A DNA stretch of 64,000 nucleotides, taken from NCBI GenBank assembly GCA_964017065.1, contig OZ024786.1:6453047-6517046 (forward strand), in the 5' to 3' direction. The notes under the pieces were generated by a model that saw nothing but the letters and a program-made list of their open reading frames with translations, was not told the DNA's origin and searched no databases. The position numbers and the translations under genes are program-made. This stretch comes from Haliclona indistincta (Eukaryota > Porifera > Demospongiae > Haplosclerida > Chalinidae). This document shows, piece by piece, positions 10,543-21,599 of the stretch (its first letter is position 1; every line of letters begins with the position of its first letter).

Positions 10543-11366
10543 TATATAATTATCATTGAGTAACTTTCTGTCCTTCTCATGCTCAGAAGAAATGCTGCTG
10601 TGAGGAGCAGCTAGAAGAGTTAGTAGGCGGCTTTATAGCAGTCAATGATACAATAGCAAATACGAAGAAGATGCTTGAAGTTGCCACAAGAAAAAAGACA
10701 GACTTGAATTCCAGTGGGACTACTCAACACCAGCCTACAGCAGTACTCCCAGCATTTACGCAAAAGTTTTTCAGACACTATCTCTTCACTGGTATATGTA
10801 CCCTCACATCAGCATGATAAATCACCTCACAGGCACTTGCCTCATCCTCGTGAGAAATCGCCTCCTCATCAACAGAAATCACCCGATAGCAAATGAAAAA
10901 GACAACACACATGGTCACAAAAAGGAACAGTACAACTGCAAGCAATCACGTCAAAATTAAAAGCAATTCGACTAAATTTTCGACAAGCTGTTGATTCAGG
11001 CAGACGAAGTGGGCATGGCATCAAGTGCATCACAGGTTGAGGTCTATCCTGTTAAGTTAAACTTAACGGGTCAGTGTCACGATGTCTTTGCTGTGAGTGA
11101 ACTCCATTCTCACATACATACTGGTGAGCCTCTCTAGTGCTACTTGATGACTCTGACAATATCTGTAGATAGCAGATGATGATCAGTGATAGCAAGTGAG
11201 TTATTGAACTTCTTGTGTCACTTGTACGATACTTTGAACAATTCTCAACGCTTTACAGAATGAACCTACTTCTGAGTCTACTAGTGGAAGCACTGGGTAC
11301 CCACATCACTACAAGAAGAGACAAGGAAAAAAGAAACAATACGCTTTGAGAAATACTCATTTTCAA
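10543..11366 (+). pseudogene. Tudor-associated gene fragment, copy 2 (KKCCCEE exon and downstream exons)
   Basis: This begins with the 310-bp repeat (10543-10855), including the acceptor and the exon reading KKCCCEEQLEELVGG. Downstream a frame reads SKLKAIRLNFRQAVDSGRRS followed by GHG, a basic helix resembling the end of a Myb/SANT-like or MADF DNA-binding domain. A further exon after TTTACAG (11254-11260) reads NEPTSESTSGSTGY and RQGKKKQYALRNTHFQ to a stop at 11366. Frames between these parts contain stops, so the gene is probably broken here. Copy 1 lacks the later exons. Confidence 0.4.
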
Positions 11367-11820
11367 TAATCTCTTGCACGCATGGTTCAAGCTACACTTT
11401 GAATTTCAGCACCAGTGAAAATACAGGTATCTGGCTATCCGTTGCACAAATTTAAATCCTTAACTCCCAGAACTGCACAAATACCAATCTATATCCTTTT
11501 CAGACTTTTAAAACACTTGTTTTCGTGCATTTCTGGATCGCACAACGTTATGAAAGTGAATTAAACATCCAAACTTGCTGTAGTGAAAGTTGAGCCATCT
11601 TATCTAAGGTGGCTATGTTTCAGGGTAAGTCTTTATGGAATGATTCCGCATGCTACCAGTACTAGTAATACATACAATCTCTCAGAAATCAATATGCTGC
11701 CTTTGAGAAATGACAAATTGCTGCAAATTGTATCTATCTCTACCTAGCAGATGAGAATATTGTGACTTCCCTTTGCAACTTTACATAGGCATTTATATTT
11801 ATAGTCACCTGTATTTTCAG
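11367..11820. other. No gene recognised
   Basis: AT-rich spacer. It shares short phrases with 32,340-32,600 (for example GTATCTGGCTATCC), which suggests an old dispersed repeat. Confidence 0.4.
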
Positions 11821-12753
11821 GCGTTGTGCCCTGGTGCAACTGTTGATGCTGAGCTTCCAAGGCCTTTTAAAGGCCCGACAACATTAGAGGTCAGTTTCAA
11901 TAGGTTTTAACTTACTTGCAGGTCTGCTAATTATAATAACTTTGGCGTTTAAGGAAGACGACATCTTCTTGTGGAAGTCCACTAAACTGCGATCAATGAA
12001 GCGCAAGAGGAGTAATCCAAAATATGAGTAACACTTCGCTTAGTTCACAAATTATTCCTAAATTGTTACTCTAGAGTTTACCAGCAGCAGCCCCCAGCAG
12101 TCCCTGTGCAGCAGCAGCAGCAGCCCCCAGCAGTTCCTGTGCAACAGCAGCCCCCAGCAGTTCCGGTGCAGCAGCAGCAGACCCCAGCAGCTCAGATGCA
12201 GCTGCAACTCAGTTGCAACCATTTAAAACATGCAGTAAAGAAGCTTATTCAGAGTAGAGATTGTGCTGTACCGGACACTCTATTCGAAAAGTTGGAAGCT
12301 CTGGTAGAATTGGTGGCAGGCACTATACGAGACCAAAGGAAAGAAACAGAGGAACTTAAAGAAAAGATGAAGTCGTTGCAGAAAGAAGTTGAGTGGTTGC
12401 ACGTACAAATAAAACAGCTGAAGGAAGAGGCTGAAAGCAATAATAACCTGAGGGAAAGTCTAATAGTCGGCCAATTAGCCAACAAGCTGGAACAAGAAAT
12501 AGTAACGTGTGTATTAGATGGAACGGGAACTTCGAGAAAGCTACTAACTATTGCTAGCCTGGAAGACGCTCTAGATGACAATCCTGGTCGCACGGTGCGG
12601 AGAATTTTTGACAAACCTACCAGTAAAGACAAGGCTAATGAGAACTGGGATAGGCTAGAAGGACATTATACATTTTTAGATCAATCTCTCTATTACGCTA
12701 TCACGTCTTGCAAAGGAAGTCTAAACGTGGATGCACATCCCAATATGGAATAA
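11821..12753 (+). CDS. Uncharacterised coiled-coil protein, 3' three exons
   Basis: Three exons join in phase: 11821-11889 (ALCPGATVDAELPRPFKGPT...), 11954-12027 (EDDIFLWKSTKLRSMKRKRS...) and 12075-12753. The junctions use TTTCAG|, GAG|GTCAG, TTTAAG|, GA|GTAACA and CTCTAG|, and the codon split across the last intron is restored. The last exon has a Gln/Pro/Val repeat (PPAVPVQQQ, 3 units), a helical region, then a strong coiled coil (about 12330-12460, RKETEELKEKMKSLQKEVEW). Its C-terminus (about 12530-12750) contains LEDALDDNPGRTVRRIFDKP and SLYYAITSCKGSLNVDAHPN. I do not recognise a named family. Upstream exons are not found with confidence; the fragment at 11030-11100 could be one. The clean phases argue that it is, or recently was, a real gene. 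Confidence 0.55.
12082..12193. repeat. CAG/CCCCAGCAGT minisatellite inside the coiled-coil gene
   Basis: Three units of CAGCAG..CCCCCAGCAGTTCC with variable numbers of CAG encode the PPAVPVQQQ repeat at the start of the last exon. Unit length varies in multiples of 3, so the frame is kept. Confidence 0.85.
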
Positions 12754-12960
12754 TTTACTCATATCTTGTTACTCTAGCCATTCATCATCATTATTATCAG
12801 ACTCAATTAATTAATTTCTATTTCAGATTATATTTATTGGCATTTCAGAATGCATGCATTTAAATCAATATTCAGACTGATTACATATGTATTTCATTGA
12901 TCAATTATTGGAAATCAGACAGTTCATTCAGAGGAAGTTCATAGGATACTCATACGAAAT
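12754..12960. other. No gene recognised
   Basis: AT-rich 3' flank of the coiled-coil gene. Confidence 0.4.
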
Positions 12961-12974
12961 TCAGATAAAACTAT

Positions 12975-13632
12975 GTGAGGAATACCAGCTGAGCCATCAT
13001 GGGTAGACATTTTGTCAAGCAAGTTGGACACTCAGACATAGATATTGAAGAAGACTAAGATTACTGTTCATCTCAATGAGATTTTGTCATGTGTTGTCAG
13101 CAAAAATATAGGCATAAAAATGGCGTCATGCCTAAATGCTCCTGGGTGGAACGAACCGCGAGATTTCAAACCGCAGTCGCGATCTCGTTACATGTCCAGT
13201 GAACTCATACAGATCACGTCAAATGTCATCCTTGCGTGTTCTTATATTGTAGCACTATGCTAGGCGAGATCTGCTCTCGCTCAATCTCTCAAGGATCTCG
13301 CTCGATCTCGTGAGAGCACGTGAGATACTGGCAATTATGTAATGATCAAGTGTTTGTCAGCTAAAAGTGAGAAGGACTTGGGAGAGATCATGACGTCTAT
13401 GCGAGTGCTGAGCAAAATCCTGGAAGCAGATCTGGATGAATTAAATGGTTCCCACCGCTTGGTGCAATGGGAGGAAGAGGGGAACCCGAAAAGTGTGGTG
13501 GAGAGGAAAAAAATTAGTGTGGATGTCAGGTATTGGTCAGGCATGCGAGGTGAGAGTGACATTGAAAGGGAGAGGTGTTTTTATCACAAAATGCTGCTTG
13601 CTTGTGGGAAGTTAAAACAGCTATTCTTGTAG
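12975..13632 (+). pseudogene. Unnamed repeated family, copy 1 (copy 2 at 15.8 kb)
   Basis: The segment 12975-13180 (AGCCATCATGGGTAGACATT...) is repeated at 15800-16000, and 13330-13480 is repeated at 16465-16620. Coding-like readings are ITVHLNEILSCVV and, from 13342, LSAKSEKDLGEIMTSMRVLS then KILEADLDELNGSHRLVQWE. The second reading keeps its frame in both copies. The palindromic GAGATCTCGCTCGATCTCG tract (13265-13325) is also shared. I recognise no domain. Helical content and the presence of two copies suggest a mobile or duplicated gene family. Confidence 0.45.
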
Positions 13633-13699
13633 CTGCACCTTTGATCAAGGCAGACGTCTAGACCACTTCTCTCTGGAGGAATGATGGGAGAAGAGTTTG

Positions 13700-14400
13700 C
13701 TCGGATTAATCGAAGATAAGGACAAGAGTTTGCACAGATCAACAGAAGATTATGTCAAGTTGAAGATGACGTAAAGGAACTGAAGATGATCATATGATGA
13801 CCATGAAGAAGGCAAGAAGGTAAACAAAAAATTAGAAAAAGATTGTTATAAAGTGGCAGTTGCGATGCAGAGACAGTTGTAAAGGAGAATGAGTTTGTTC
13901 CACAAGGTGTTTCCGTTGAACTCATAAACATAATATTAATATTTCTTTAATGCAGATCGTCTAACAGTATGTTGTGGGCAGGCCGGACTTCCAAACAAGC
14001 ATATATATTATGTAAAAGTACCAACAGAAGCTGCTCTAGCTGAATTTGAGCTAGTAACAAATTGGCCACCAAAAGATCTGGCAAAGTTTGCCCTCAAGCT
14101 CTTGGGGATCTTCTTCACCAAACAGGTTTTTAGCATTTTCAATTGCACAAAGGCCGAGAGGGGAGACAGATATTGAACCAAACATCCTACTAGGAATGAC
14201 ATGTAAGCTTGTACACGTTAAGCATTACTGGTTATTATTTTCTATTCAACAGATCATATGAACTTCAAAACGCAGAGGTGGCAGTCCGTCGTGATCAAAT
14301 ATCTCAACACAAAGTGTCGTGCAGCAAGAAGAAAGCTTGATCTGTCATCAGAGTCATGCAACCATTTCCACCTGACAAAATTAATCAACTGTTACATTTG
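13700..14400 (+). pseudogene. BEN-domain-like relic
   Basis: A frame near 14008 gives YVKVPTEAALAEFELV, then PPKDLAKFALKLLGIFFTKQ and IFNCTKAERGDRY before a TGA. After a GTAAGC...CAACAG intron (14202-14252) it continues DHMNFKTQRWQSVVIKYLNT then KCRAARRKLDLS. The order (helix LAxFALxLL-xxFF, NCT, then a helix ending in KCRxxRRK) fits the BEN DNA-binding domain of chromatin regulators. Upstream, RLCQVEDDVKELK (13745-13790) is a short coiled-coil segment as in BEND-type proteins. The TGA in the first exon and missing parts mark it as a relic. Assignment is by pattern only. Confidence 0.45.
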
Positions 14401-14752
14401 GCCTTGCTACTAGCATAATTTTTTCATTTTTAGAGAGCTCGAAGGGGAAGTAATGTCGCCAAGCACTCAAGATCTGCAGCAAGTAACTGAGCAGCATAAT
14501 AACTATTTAACTTTACAAAGTAATTATTTAGCCCGGTGACATTCAATTTTGTTTGCTCTATGGGCTTAATTCAGTGGTAAGACCACATTACAAAAAGTAA
14601 CTGAAATTATAATAATTATAATAATTATACTTATACTTTTCTACTACTACTTATAGTATAATTGCCTGTATATTCAATCTATATACCCCTCAGTGACACA
14701 GGCTCCAGACATTGCACATCTACTAGTATATCTTTGTGTGTGTTGATGTTCT
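14401..14752. other. AT-rich spacer
   Basis: Includes an (AATTAT)n-like stretch near 14600. No gene seen. Confidence 0.5.
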
Positions 14753-15283
14753 TTGTGTACGTCGGTTGATCCTCGATACTCTCACATACCTTTTCTAGAT
14801 CCAGAGCAGAGAGTTGCAGTGCGTGAAGTGCTTATCTCTCTAATGGATGATAGTTTGAGTAAAGAAGCAGAGGAACCACCCACCAAGAAATCAAAGGATA
14901 GTGCTAAGCATTTTCTTCTCGGAACTTCCTCCAAGCAACCAGCAATTGCCACCAGTGGTGATGAACTCCAGCACTTCATAAAAGAACCTACACTTGACCC
15001 AGACTAAAACGCTCTTGAATGGTGGAGAAGACATCATGAACAATTCCCCAGAGTGGCAAAGCTTGCAAAAAGGTTGATGTGTGTCCCTGCTACGTCTGTG
15101 CCAGCAGAAATATTGTTTTCCACCTCTGCAAGTATACTTACTAAGCTTAGATCTAGCCTGAAACCAGAAAACGTAAATATGCTGGTCTTTTTGCAAAGGT
15201 GCATACACCATCATGAAAACAAACTGCAGGTTCGTGAGCAACGTCAGAGTAGAGGACGCTACTTCTGGATCAACTGTGTCTAG
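14753..15283 (+). pseudogene. ZBED/hAT transposase C-terminal dimerisation region
   Basis: The frame starts VDPRYSHIPFLDPEQRVAVR and later reads LQHFIKEPTLDPD, a TAA at 15005, then in the next piece EWWRRHHEQFPRVAKLAKRL, CVPATSVPAEILFSTSASIL and RSSLKPENVNMLVFLQRC. This is the hAT C-terminal dimerisation motif (WW...FP..AxLAxxxL.VPATSVPxExxFS...R..L.PENV..LVFL). Family members use it for transposase dimers or, in domesticated ZBED proteins, for DNA binding. The stop codon and the missing N-terminal two thirds mark a truncated relic. Confidence 0.85.
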
Positions 15284-15310
15284 TGGTCGCAGTACACCCA
15301 CTGACACCAT

Positions 15311-15775
15311 GTAAACTCACTATTGTTCAACTATTGTTCAATCAATCAATTCTGGTCCCAACTTTGCATTGAACAAGAACCTCGCTACTACTAATGTGTA
15401 ATGTAATTGTTGAAGTTGATTAATAATAATGAATAATAATGAGATTATTGATTCGTTTAGGCAGCAACTATTCGAATAGTGGAAATCACTATTCGTTTCA
15501 GTCCTAACAGAGAGACAAAGCAAAGATTGGTTCCTACTGTACAGTTTGGGACAGTGGTGAATTGGGAGGTGGTCACACAGAGGTTCCACTGCACATAGCT
15601 TAAAAATAAGTATAATTATTTGTTTAATTAACAAAGGACCTATGTTCTGGAAAAGTCCATAGTTGATAAAAGCAGTGAGGATGGATCAATAATCCCGATT
15701 CAAGATTAGTCCTAAGCGACCCCATAAAGCAATTTACTCCTCCTCTTCTGATATAGAAGACCCAAGTTCAACCCC
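15311..15775. other. No gene recognised
   Basis: AT-rich sequence; the minus-strand frame 15338-15634 shows no motif. Confidence 0.5.
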
Positions 15776-16909
15776 ATGTCTAAAGGAAGAGCAATACCAC
15801 CTGAGCCATCATGGGTAGGCATTTTGAGCAAGTTGGACAATCAGACACAGATATTGAAGAAGATACAGTCTAATAAGATTACTGTTCATCTCAAGGAGAT
15901 ATTGTCATGTGTTGTCTGCAAAGAGATAGGCATAAAAAATGGTGTCATGCTTAAATGCTCCCGAGTGGAACAAACCGCGAGATTTTACACCGCAGTCGCG
16001 ATCTCGTTTTATGCCTATCTCTTAGCTATTCAGTCTGTCAGTCACTCACTCAGCTGTAATATATCACAATTATATTATTACGCATCCCTAATTGTGACTG
16101 TAAATTGAATTGAATTGAACACGTCCCGTGAACTCGTACAGATCACGTCAAATGTCATCCTCGCGGGTTCTTATATTGCAGCACTATGTTAGGCGAGATC
16201 ACAAGCGATGACGCGCTCCCCGAGTTGGCACCAAAAGTGCTAAATGGCTGTGCCATTTCTGTGGTGCGTGTTGTGTACCGTATGTGTATCAAGGGCGCAT
16301 ATGCTGTAAGCCTTAGCTGCGTTCACTGGAAGATGTACCGCGGTATCTTACTATCCCATAGGTGGTAAATTAAGAAAGAAAGGTGAGCAATTAAACTTGT
16401 TGAGCTCTCCCATGATCTCGCTCGATCTCGTCAGAGCACGTGAGATAATGGCTATTATGTAATGATCACGAGATTATTGAACACGTGTTTGCCAGCTAAA
16501 AGTGAGAAGGAGTTGGGAGAGATCATGATGTCTATGCGAGTGCTGAGCAAATTTCTAGAAACAGATCCAGATGAATTAAATGGTTCTCACTGCTCGGTGC
16601 AATGGGAGAAAGAGGGGAACAGTGGCAATGTAAACCTTGGCAGACTCAAGAACTCGACAGTATGTTTTGAAAGAGTTTGATAGAATTCTGCGTGCTGAAA
16701 TGGCAGCCATGTGCTCAGACAAGACGGCATCACTGCTATGTTCACACTCATCACAAGACCTCTACAATTTTCAATGGAACAATCTCTTAGATGAGCTTAA
16801 GAAGTTTGCACCAGTGTTTCTTTTCTTTCTACAACAATGTACCGTGACGAAAACACTTGGGCATATTCTTCACGTGTCGTGCAGCACGAAGAAAGCTGCT
16901 GAAAAGTGA
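15776..16909 (+). pseudogene. Unnamed repeated family, copy 2, with helical C-terminal part
   Basis: 15800-16000 and 16465-16620 duplicate copy 1, separated by inserted DNA. The first part reads IPPEPSWVGILSKLDNQTQI then NKITVHLKEILSCVVCKEIG, a CxxC start. The second reads LPAKSEKELGEIMMSMRVLS. Beyond the duplicated part a new frame (16637-16909) gives RQYVLKEFDRILRAEMAAMC, SLLCSHSSQDLYNFQWNNLL and DELKKFAPVFLFFLQQCT, a pattern I associate with unnamed proteins repeated in sponge and cnidarian genomes. Frames must shift between the parts, so this copy is probably non-functional. Confidence 0.45.
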
Positions 16910-17071
16910 ACAGAATCAAGATCAGTAGAAGATTGCTTTAACCTATAATCATTCATAATTGTAATCTTGTAATCTTGTAATCTTTAGTTTAACTTTGTTT
17001 ATTTCTAGGGTTCACTTAAAATTAGCATTACTGGCTATTATTGAGTTTCCCTGCATATTGCGTAAAAATAA

Positions 17072-17689
17072 AATATAAATATAAAGTCAGGAGGAATAAC
17101 AAAGACATTCTCCAGCCGCCAGGAACTGTTTGCTTTTGTCGTGAAGCAGTTTGGGGAGAAATGGGACACATCTCTGATGTCCCTCACAACTTCTCCATCT
17201 GCACCAACTGTACCATCTGTGGCATCCTCTCTGTCAGCGGCATCTTCTCCATCTGTACCAACTTTATCATCACCGATCGTAGTGATTCCCACCCAAAGTG
17301 CCGTCATCGCAGAGAGTTTTTCACCACCATCGTCACCGTCCATTTGTAAAATGAAGGGGGATGGTAACTGTGTTTTCTCTGCCCTCGCAACACTTGCATA
17401 CTCTGCACAACATCTCATCAGACAGGAAATATCATATTCGATCGCAAACATGACTACCCAGCAGAAAACCATCATTGCAGGTAGTAACGGTATGACTGTT
17501 GAACAGCTAGACAGAGAGATAACTTCTGTTCTTCTTCCTGGTCGATGGGGTGAGGCGGTACACATCAGTGTTTTTGCAACTGCAATTAATCACACAATCA
17601 AGGTCATTTGCTTATCCTCCAATGAAGATCATCTATTTTATCCGGTAACGGAGGAAGGTGCCAGACAACCGCCCGGATGGCAGATCTAA
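17072..17689 (+). pseudogene. OTU-like cysteine protease fragment
   Basis: The frame is open from 17072 to the TAA at 17687. A Ser/Pro/Thr-rich linker (17170-17340) precedes KMKGDGNCVFSALATLAYSA, the OTU catalytic motif with D-G-N-C supplying the nucleophilic cysteine, then HLIRQEISYSIANM, TVEQLDREI and GRWGEAVHISVFATAINHTI followed by KVICL. OTU proteases remove ubiquitin and end with a catalytic His about 15-20 residues after this strand. Here the protein stops at GARQPPGWQI, before any such His, so the catalytic set is incomplete. It may be an exon whose His lies in a lost or unseen exon. In invertebrates such OTU modules often occur within mobile elements. Confidence 0.7.
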
Positions 17690-18255
17690 TGTTAGCTTTC
17701 AATGGCAACGATCACTATGACATAATTTATTAGACTTAACTCTTCCTCGTTCGTGTTGTGTTGTCTACTTGTTCACGCCTGTTACGGTCTTCTCTCTTGC
17801 TCATCTAACTGTCTGCTCTCATTCGATTTAATGCACCATAATTCAATGATTATTCCGTGTTGCTGTGTGAAGTGGTGAGTTGAGTTACTGAAGTGCTGAG
17901 TTGCTGAAGTGCTGTGTTCCTGAGTTGTGTTGCAGTAGATGCTGAGTTCAGTTGCTAATGGTAACTATGTATAAATAGGAACAACTACGACTCCATATGG
18001 GAGTTATGAACTAAAACGTTGAGTGTTTTGGCTGACGTTACAAAAATGGGTTACAAAAATGGTGCTTAAAATTCTGGTTTAGAAGATACAACATTTTCCT
18101 CTGCTCAAATTACACATTAGTGGTTAGACTAAGTGGTGAGCAATTAGTGGTTTACACAAGTGCTGTAATACTGATATACAATGCAATAATAAGTCACTTT
18201 ATGTAGCATAACTTCTCCCCATTAATAGATACAATCAAGTCACAAAAACAGTAGG
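17690..18255. other. Low-complexity GTTGCTGAG-rich spacer
   Basis: Irregular repeats of TGAGTTGCTGAAGTGCTG between 17870 and 17970, followed by AT-rich DNA. No gene seen. Confidence 0.5.
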
Positions 18256-18710
18256 ATGGCAGATCCTGTGCTTCATGTAAGCAATGAAGAAGTACTCGCC
18301 GAAAGAACGCCTTCACCTCCCGCAACTCCTCCTCCTACTCCTTCTCCACCTCCTCCTCCACGTCCTTCACATGGGCCTCCATTCAATCTCTTCCGTCTTC
18401 TTTGTGGGATAGAAAAAGCCACAACTACACAGATAAGGGCAATGTTTGAGCAATTTTACAAGACAGCAACTAACAGGTAAATGGTCCATCTCGCTGAAGC
18501 CGAAGATCTTCATCACCTGATCCGACCGACGATGGTGACAAGTGCAAGCCACTGGGGGGACTTGACCGACCCTCATGCGTATGCCACAATCAAAGTGTGC
18601 ACCCTTGCCGTCTTCCCATAATACGACATACCATTCCATGCTTTTCCTATTCGCTCTGATGGCAGCAAAGACAAGCAAGCCTCACTACTAGATGCCATTT
18701 TTGGGTTAGA
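18256..18710 (+). pseudogene. Proline-rich reading frame with in-frame stops
   Basis: From ATG 18256: MADPVLHVSNEEVLAERTPS, a run of Pro/Thr/Ser, then FNLFRLLCGIEKATTTQIRA and MFEQFYKTATNR to a TAA at 18478. The same frame resumes at once with MVHLAEAEDLHHLIRPTMVT, PHAYATIKVCTLAVFP, another TAA and YDIPFHAFPIRSDGSKDKQA. Either the first stop lies in an intron starting at GTAAAT (18476), or this is a pseudogene. No family recognised. Confidence 0.4.
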
Positions 18711-19030
18711 GGCCAAGATTTTTCTTCAAAACCAACCTTTAAAAAGAAAACAATGTTACTTTCCTCTATGTATCACTTATAAACTAATTACTTTTCACCG
18801 ATGTATCACTTATTAACCATTGTATTATCACACATTTACGTGAACAAATTCACGTATGTCACAAAAAAATTCAATATTTCAAACAACCACATCTTTGTTA
18901 TAAAAGAAGCCATGCATGTGTAAGTGGGTGCATTTGACTCAGCTTGGGTGTCCTCAAATTAAAGAATTGTATAACATCAAGAGTTGCATGGATGTGCAAG
19001 AAGGGATTGAAATTTGAGTCTACAAATGAT
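18711..19030. other. No gene recognised
   Basis: AT-rich spacer between the proline-rich frame and the repeat array. Confidence 0.5.
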
Positions 19031-19034
19031 TGTT

Positions 19035-19778
19035 GCATTGGCACCGTCCATAATGGCAAGCTGGAGGAGAACCTGTGAGGGGATTGCTAACTTGGATGAA
19101 GCAAAGTCAGCCACTGTCGAATTTGACAGTGCACTGTGCCATAACTGCTATTTCTCCGGTGAAGAAAGGAAGATGTTCTCTCTTTTTCGATGGCATGTTA
19201 GCTACGCCTAGTCGGTTTCAATTTAGTGCAACAGAGAAAAATGCAAGAATTTCACCAGAACAGGCTACCAGTACAACTGGTGGACTGTGAGGTCAAGCAA
19301 AGCAGATACGGTGATGCTTTGAAGTTGTGCTGAAGACTGCGAGCGAGATTCAAGAGTCGGCAAAACCTCTAGACGTACACAATGTCCTGATTGACAATGA
19401 GATTAGCTTTGCAAGGAACTCTACTGAAATAACCCTGCAAATGTTGCCAGATTTGGAGCTGTTTCAGAAAGTACTAGTTTCTGTAAATGCTATTACAATG
19501 AACAAAACAATACGTTGTGGTAACAGATGCTAATGGTACAGCGGAGTTGATCCTTTGGGAAGACGTTTGTAAGGACACAGTTATCAGTTGATGGACTACG
19601 TGGTACATATATGGCAGGGAATGAAGTATTTGTCCAAAGGAGAGATATCGCAGTTATTGATGATCGATGATATAGGTAGGTCCCGCAATGAAAGAAATTA
19701 ATATCGACTTGCACAAATCCAACAAGGCTCCTTCTCGGTTTGTTCTGTACTTCAACCTGAACATCATACATACAAACA
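19035..19778 (+). pseudogene. OB-fold/RPA-like relic, copy A
   Basis: The conceptual translation includes TVHCAITAISPVKKGR then SLFFDGML, KTASEIQESAKPLDVHNVLI, ITLQMLPDLELFQKVLVSVN, and in a shifted frame KQYVVVTDANGTAELILWED, then GTYMAGNEVFVQRRDIAVID. The order (VxGxITxxSPVKKG, FFDG, FQKVxVxVxV, VxDxxGTAxLxLWED, YxxxNxxFV, IDDIG) is that of an OB-fold protein family related to the single-strand-binding folds of replication protein A and repeated in sponge and cnidarian genomes (family recollection). At least three frame changes and stops are present. It shares its whole length with copies B, C and D. Confidence 0.55.
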
Positions 19779-19784
19779 CGAAGT

Positions 19785-19973
19785 TACTGCCAGTTCATCG
19801 GGCACGTAAACAATGAAAAACGACTCACTTGGACAACCAAGAACCGGCAGAATAAGTTTGAGAATGTGTTGTGGACGGACGAGTGCAGCATAAAGTTAGA
19901 GACTCATCGTCGCTTTGCTTGTCGAAAAAGAGGAGAGCCACCCAAAAACAAGCCAAGGGTAGAAGAGTGATGT
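19785..19973 (+). pseudogene. Tc1/mariner transposase fragment (first half of DDE region)
   Basis: The frame reads NNEKRLTWTTKNRQNKFENV then LWTDECSIKLETHRRFACRK and RGEPPKNKPR to a TGA. The first catalytic Asp lies in WTDE, and HRRxxxxKRGEPP is diagnostic of the Tc1 lineage close to fish/sponge Tc1 types. It sits directly after OB copy A. The matching second half (second Asp and final Glu) is found 6.4 kb away at 26.4-26.8 kb. Confidence 0.8.
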
Positions 19974-20045
19974 ATGTTTTACAATAGCTAAGCTTATGCC
20001 TAAGACCTGTGCAGAGTGTAGTACTATATACAAAATATCTCAGCA

Positions 20046-20280
20046 ATGCCTTTTGGAAAAGACGTGATTTGGTGCAACCAAGTGATTTGGTATCGTTATA
20101 ATATCTCTGAAGCTGCTGCAGAGGATACTGAGTTTATGTGCAAAACTTGTCTGCCCAAGAAATGCTGCTGTAGTCACCTAATCACCACCCTAACTGCACA
20201 GGTGAAAGATCTCCACCACCAAGTTTCGCTACTTTCATCACAGCTTAACTCACATATAACAGTCAGTTTGAACTCTGTAT
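20046..20280 (+). pseudogene. PHD-finger remnant plus coiled coil (LINE ORF1-like)
   Basis: The frame reads FGKDVIWCNQVIWYRYNISE, then EDTEFMCKTCLPKKCC, then ITTLTAQVKDLHHQVSLLSS. W-(Y)...EFxCxxC is the second half of a PHD finger, with its first zinc ligands degraded, followed by a heptad-type coiled coil. That combination is typical of ORF1 of CR1/L2-type LINEs, but a host exon is possible. Confidence 0.35.
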
Positions 20281-20289
20281 GATTATAAA

Positions 20290-20700
20290 AAATCAACTTG
20301 CATACATGTAATTATTGGGTTCCAAACTCTATGACTTGTCTCTTATAGTTTTGTCTTATCTTTCAGCATTCTTGCCTATTCATTCCAAAAAAAATTGTCT
20401 TTAAACAGCAACTTTACACACAACAGTAGAAGTTAAAATTCTGTAAAAAAAAGGTAACATTTGCGAGAATTATTTTGTGCGACGACTTTGCAGTAAGAAT
20501 GTGTGAGCGAAATTAAATTTGCAGTACACACCCATCTCAATACTTGATATCGAAATTAAATTTTTGTTTTTAGCATAGAACGGCAAAGCGCAAAATTAAA
20601 TATTACTGGCCATGCACATGCATGCTGGGTCACACGCATGATTCATGTACACAAACTATAAAGGCACAGCTGCAATAGTTTCTCAACATTCAGGCTTGCT
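20290..20700. other. AT-rich spacer
   Basis: No coding signal. TATTGGGTTCCA(A/G) at 20316 recurs at 22545, a hint of shared repeat material. Confidence 0.4.
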
Positions 20701-20707
20701 GCAGTTC

Positions 20708-21470
20708 CATTGGCACCGTCCATAATGTCAAACCGGAGGAGAACCTGTGAGGAGATTGCTAACTTGGATGAAGCAAAATCAGCCACTGTCGAATGTGACA
20801 GTGCACGGTGCCATGACTGCTATTTCTCCGGTGAAGAAAGGAAGATGTTCTCTCTTTTTCGATGGCATGTTAGCCACGCCTAGTTGGTTTCAATTTAGTG
20901 TAACAGAGAAAAATGCAAGAATTTCACCAGAACAGGCTATCAGTACAACTGGTGGACTGTGAGGTCAAGCAAAGCAGATACGGTGATGCTTTGAAGTTGT
21001 GCTGAAGACTGCGAGCGAGATTCAAGAGTCGGCAAAACCTCTAGACGTACACAATGTCCTGTTTGACAACGAGATTAGCTTTGCAAGGAATTCCGCTGAA
21101 ATAACCACGCAAATGTTGACAGATTTGGAGCTGTTTCAGAAAGTACTAGTTTCCGTGAAGGCTAATATAGTGAACAAAACAATACGTTGTGGTAACTGGT
21201 ACAGCGGAGTTGACCCTTTGGGAAGACGTTTGTAAGAAGGACACAGTTATCAGTTGATGGACTACGTGGTACATATATGGCAGGGAATGAAGTATTTCTC
21301 CAAAGGAGAGATATCGCAGTTATTGATGATCGATGATATAGGTAGGTCCCGCAATGAAAGAAATTAATATCGACTTGCACAAATCCAGCAAGGATCATTC
21401 TCGGTTTGTACTGTACTTCAACCCAAACATCATACATACAAACACGCACGAAATTCTTGTCTGCAGAAAA
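20708..21470 (+). pseudogene. OB-fold/RPA-like relic, copy B
   Basis: Near-identical to copy A over about 740 bp, starting at the shared CCATTGGCACCGTCCATAA and with the same frame breaks. It has a few private changes (for example GTTAGCCACGCC for GTTAGCTACGCC). Unlike copy A it continues rightwards into the segment shared with copy C. The common frame breaks show that the ancestor was already dead when it was duplicated. Confidence 0.6.
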
Positions 21471-21599
21471 AAGGAAACGTCATTTCTGGAACGGCATCGC
21501 TATTGAAATTCAATTTCTTTGCTGTCTTTCACCGCAAGCTCATCTTCGTCGCTGTTCAGGTTCATATTATAATAATCTTTGTTCTATGAGATCTAAGAT

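Noticed and set aside
12249..12632. 127-residue minus-strand open frame
   Set aside because: Antisense shadow of the coiled-coil exon; Ser/Leu-rich as expected from reversed Glu/Lys codons, no domain.
13265..13325. CTCGCTCGATCTCG tract as a regulatory palindrome
   Set aside because: It recurs at 16405-16440 as part of the same duplicated family; simple repeat shared by descent.
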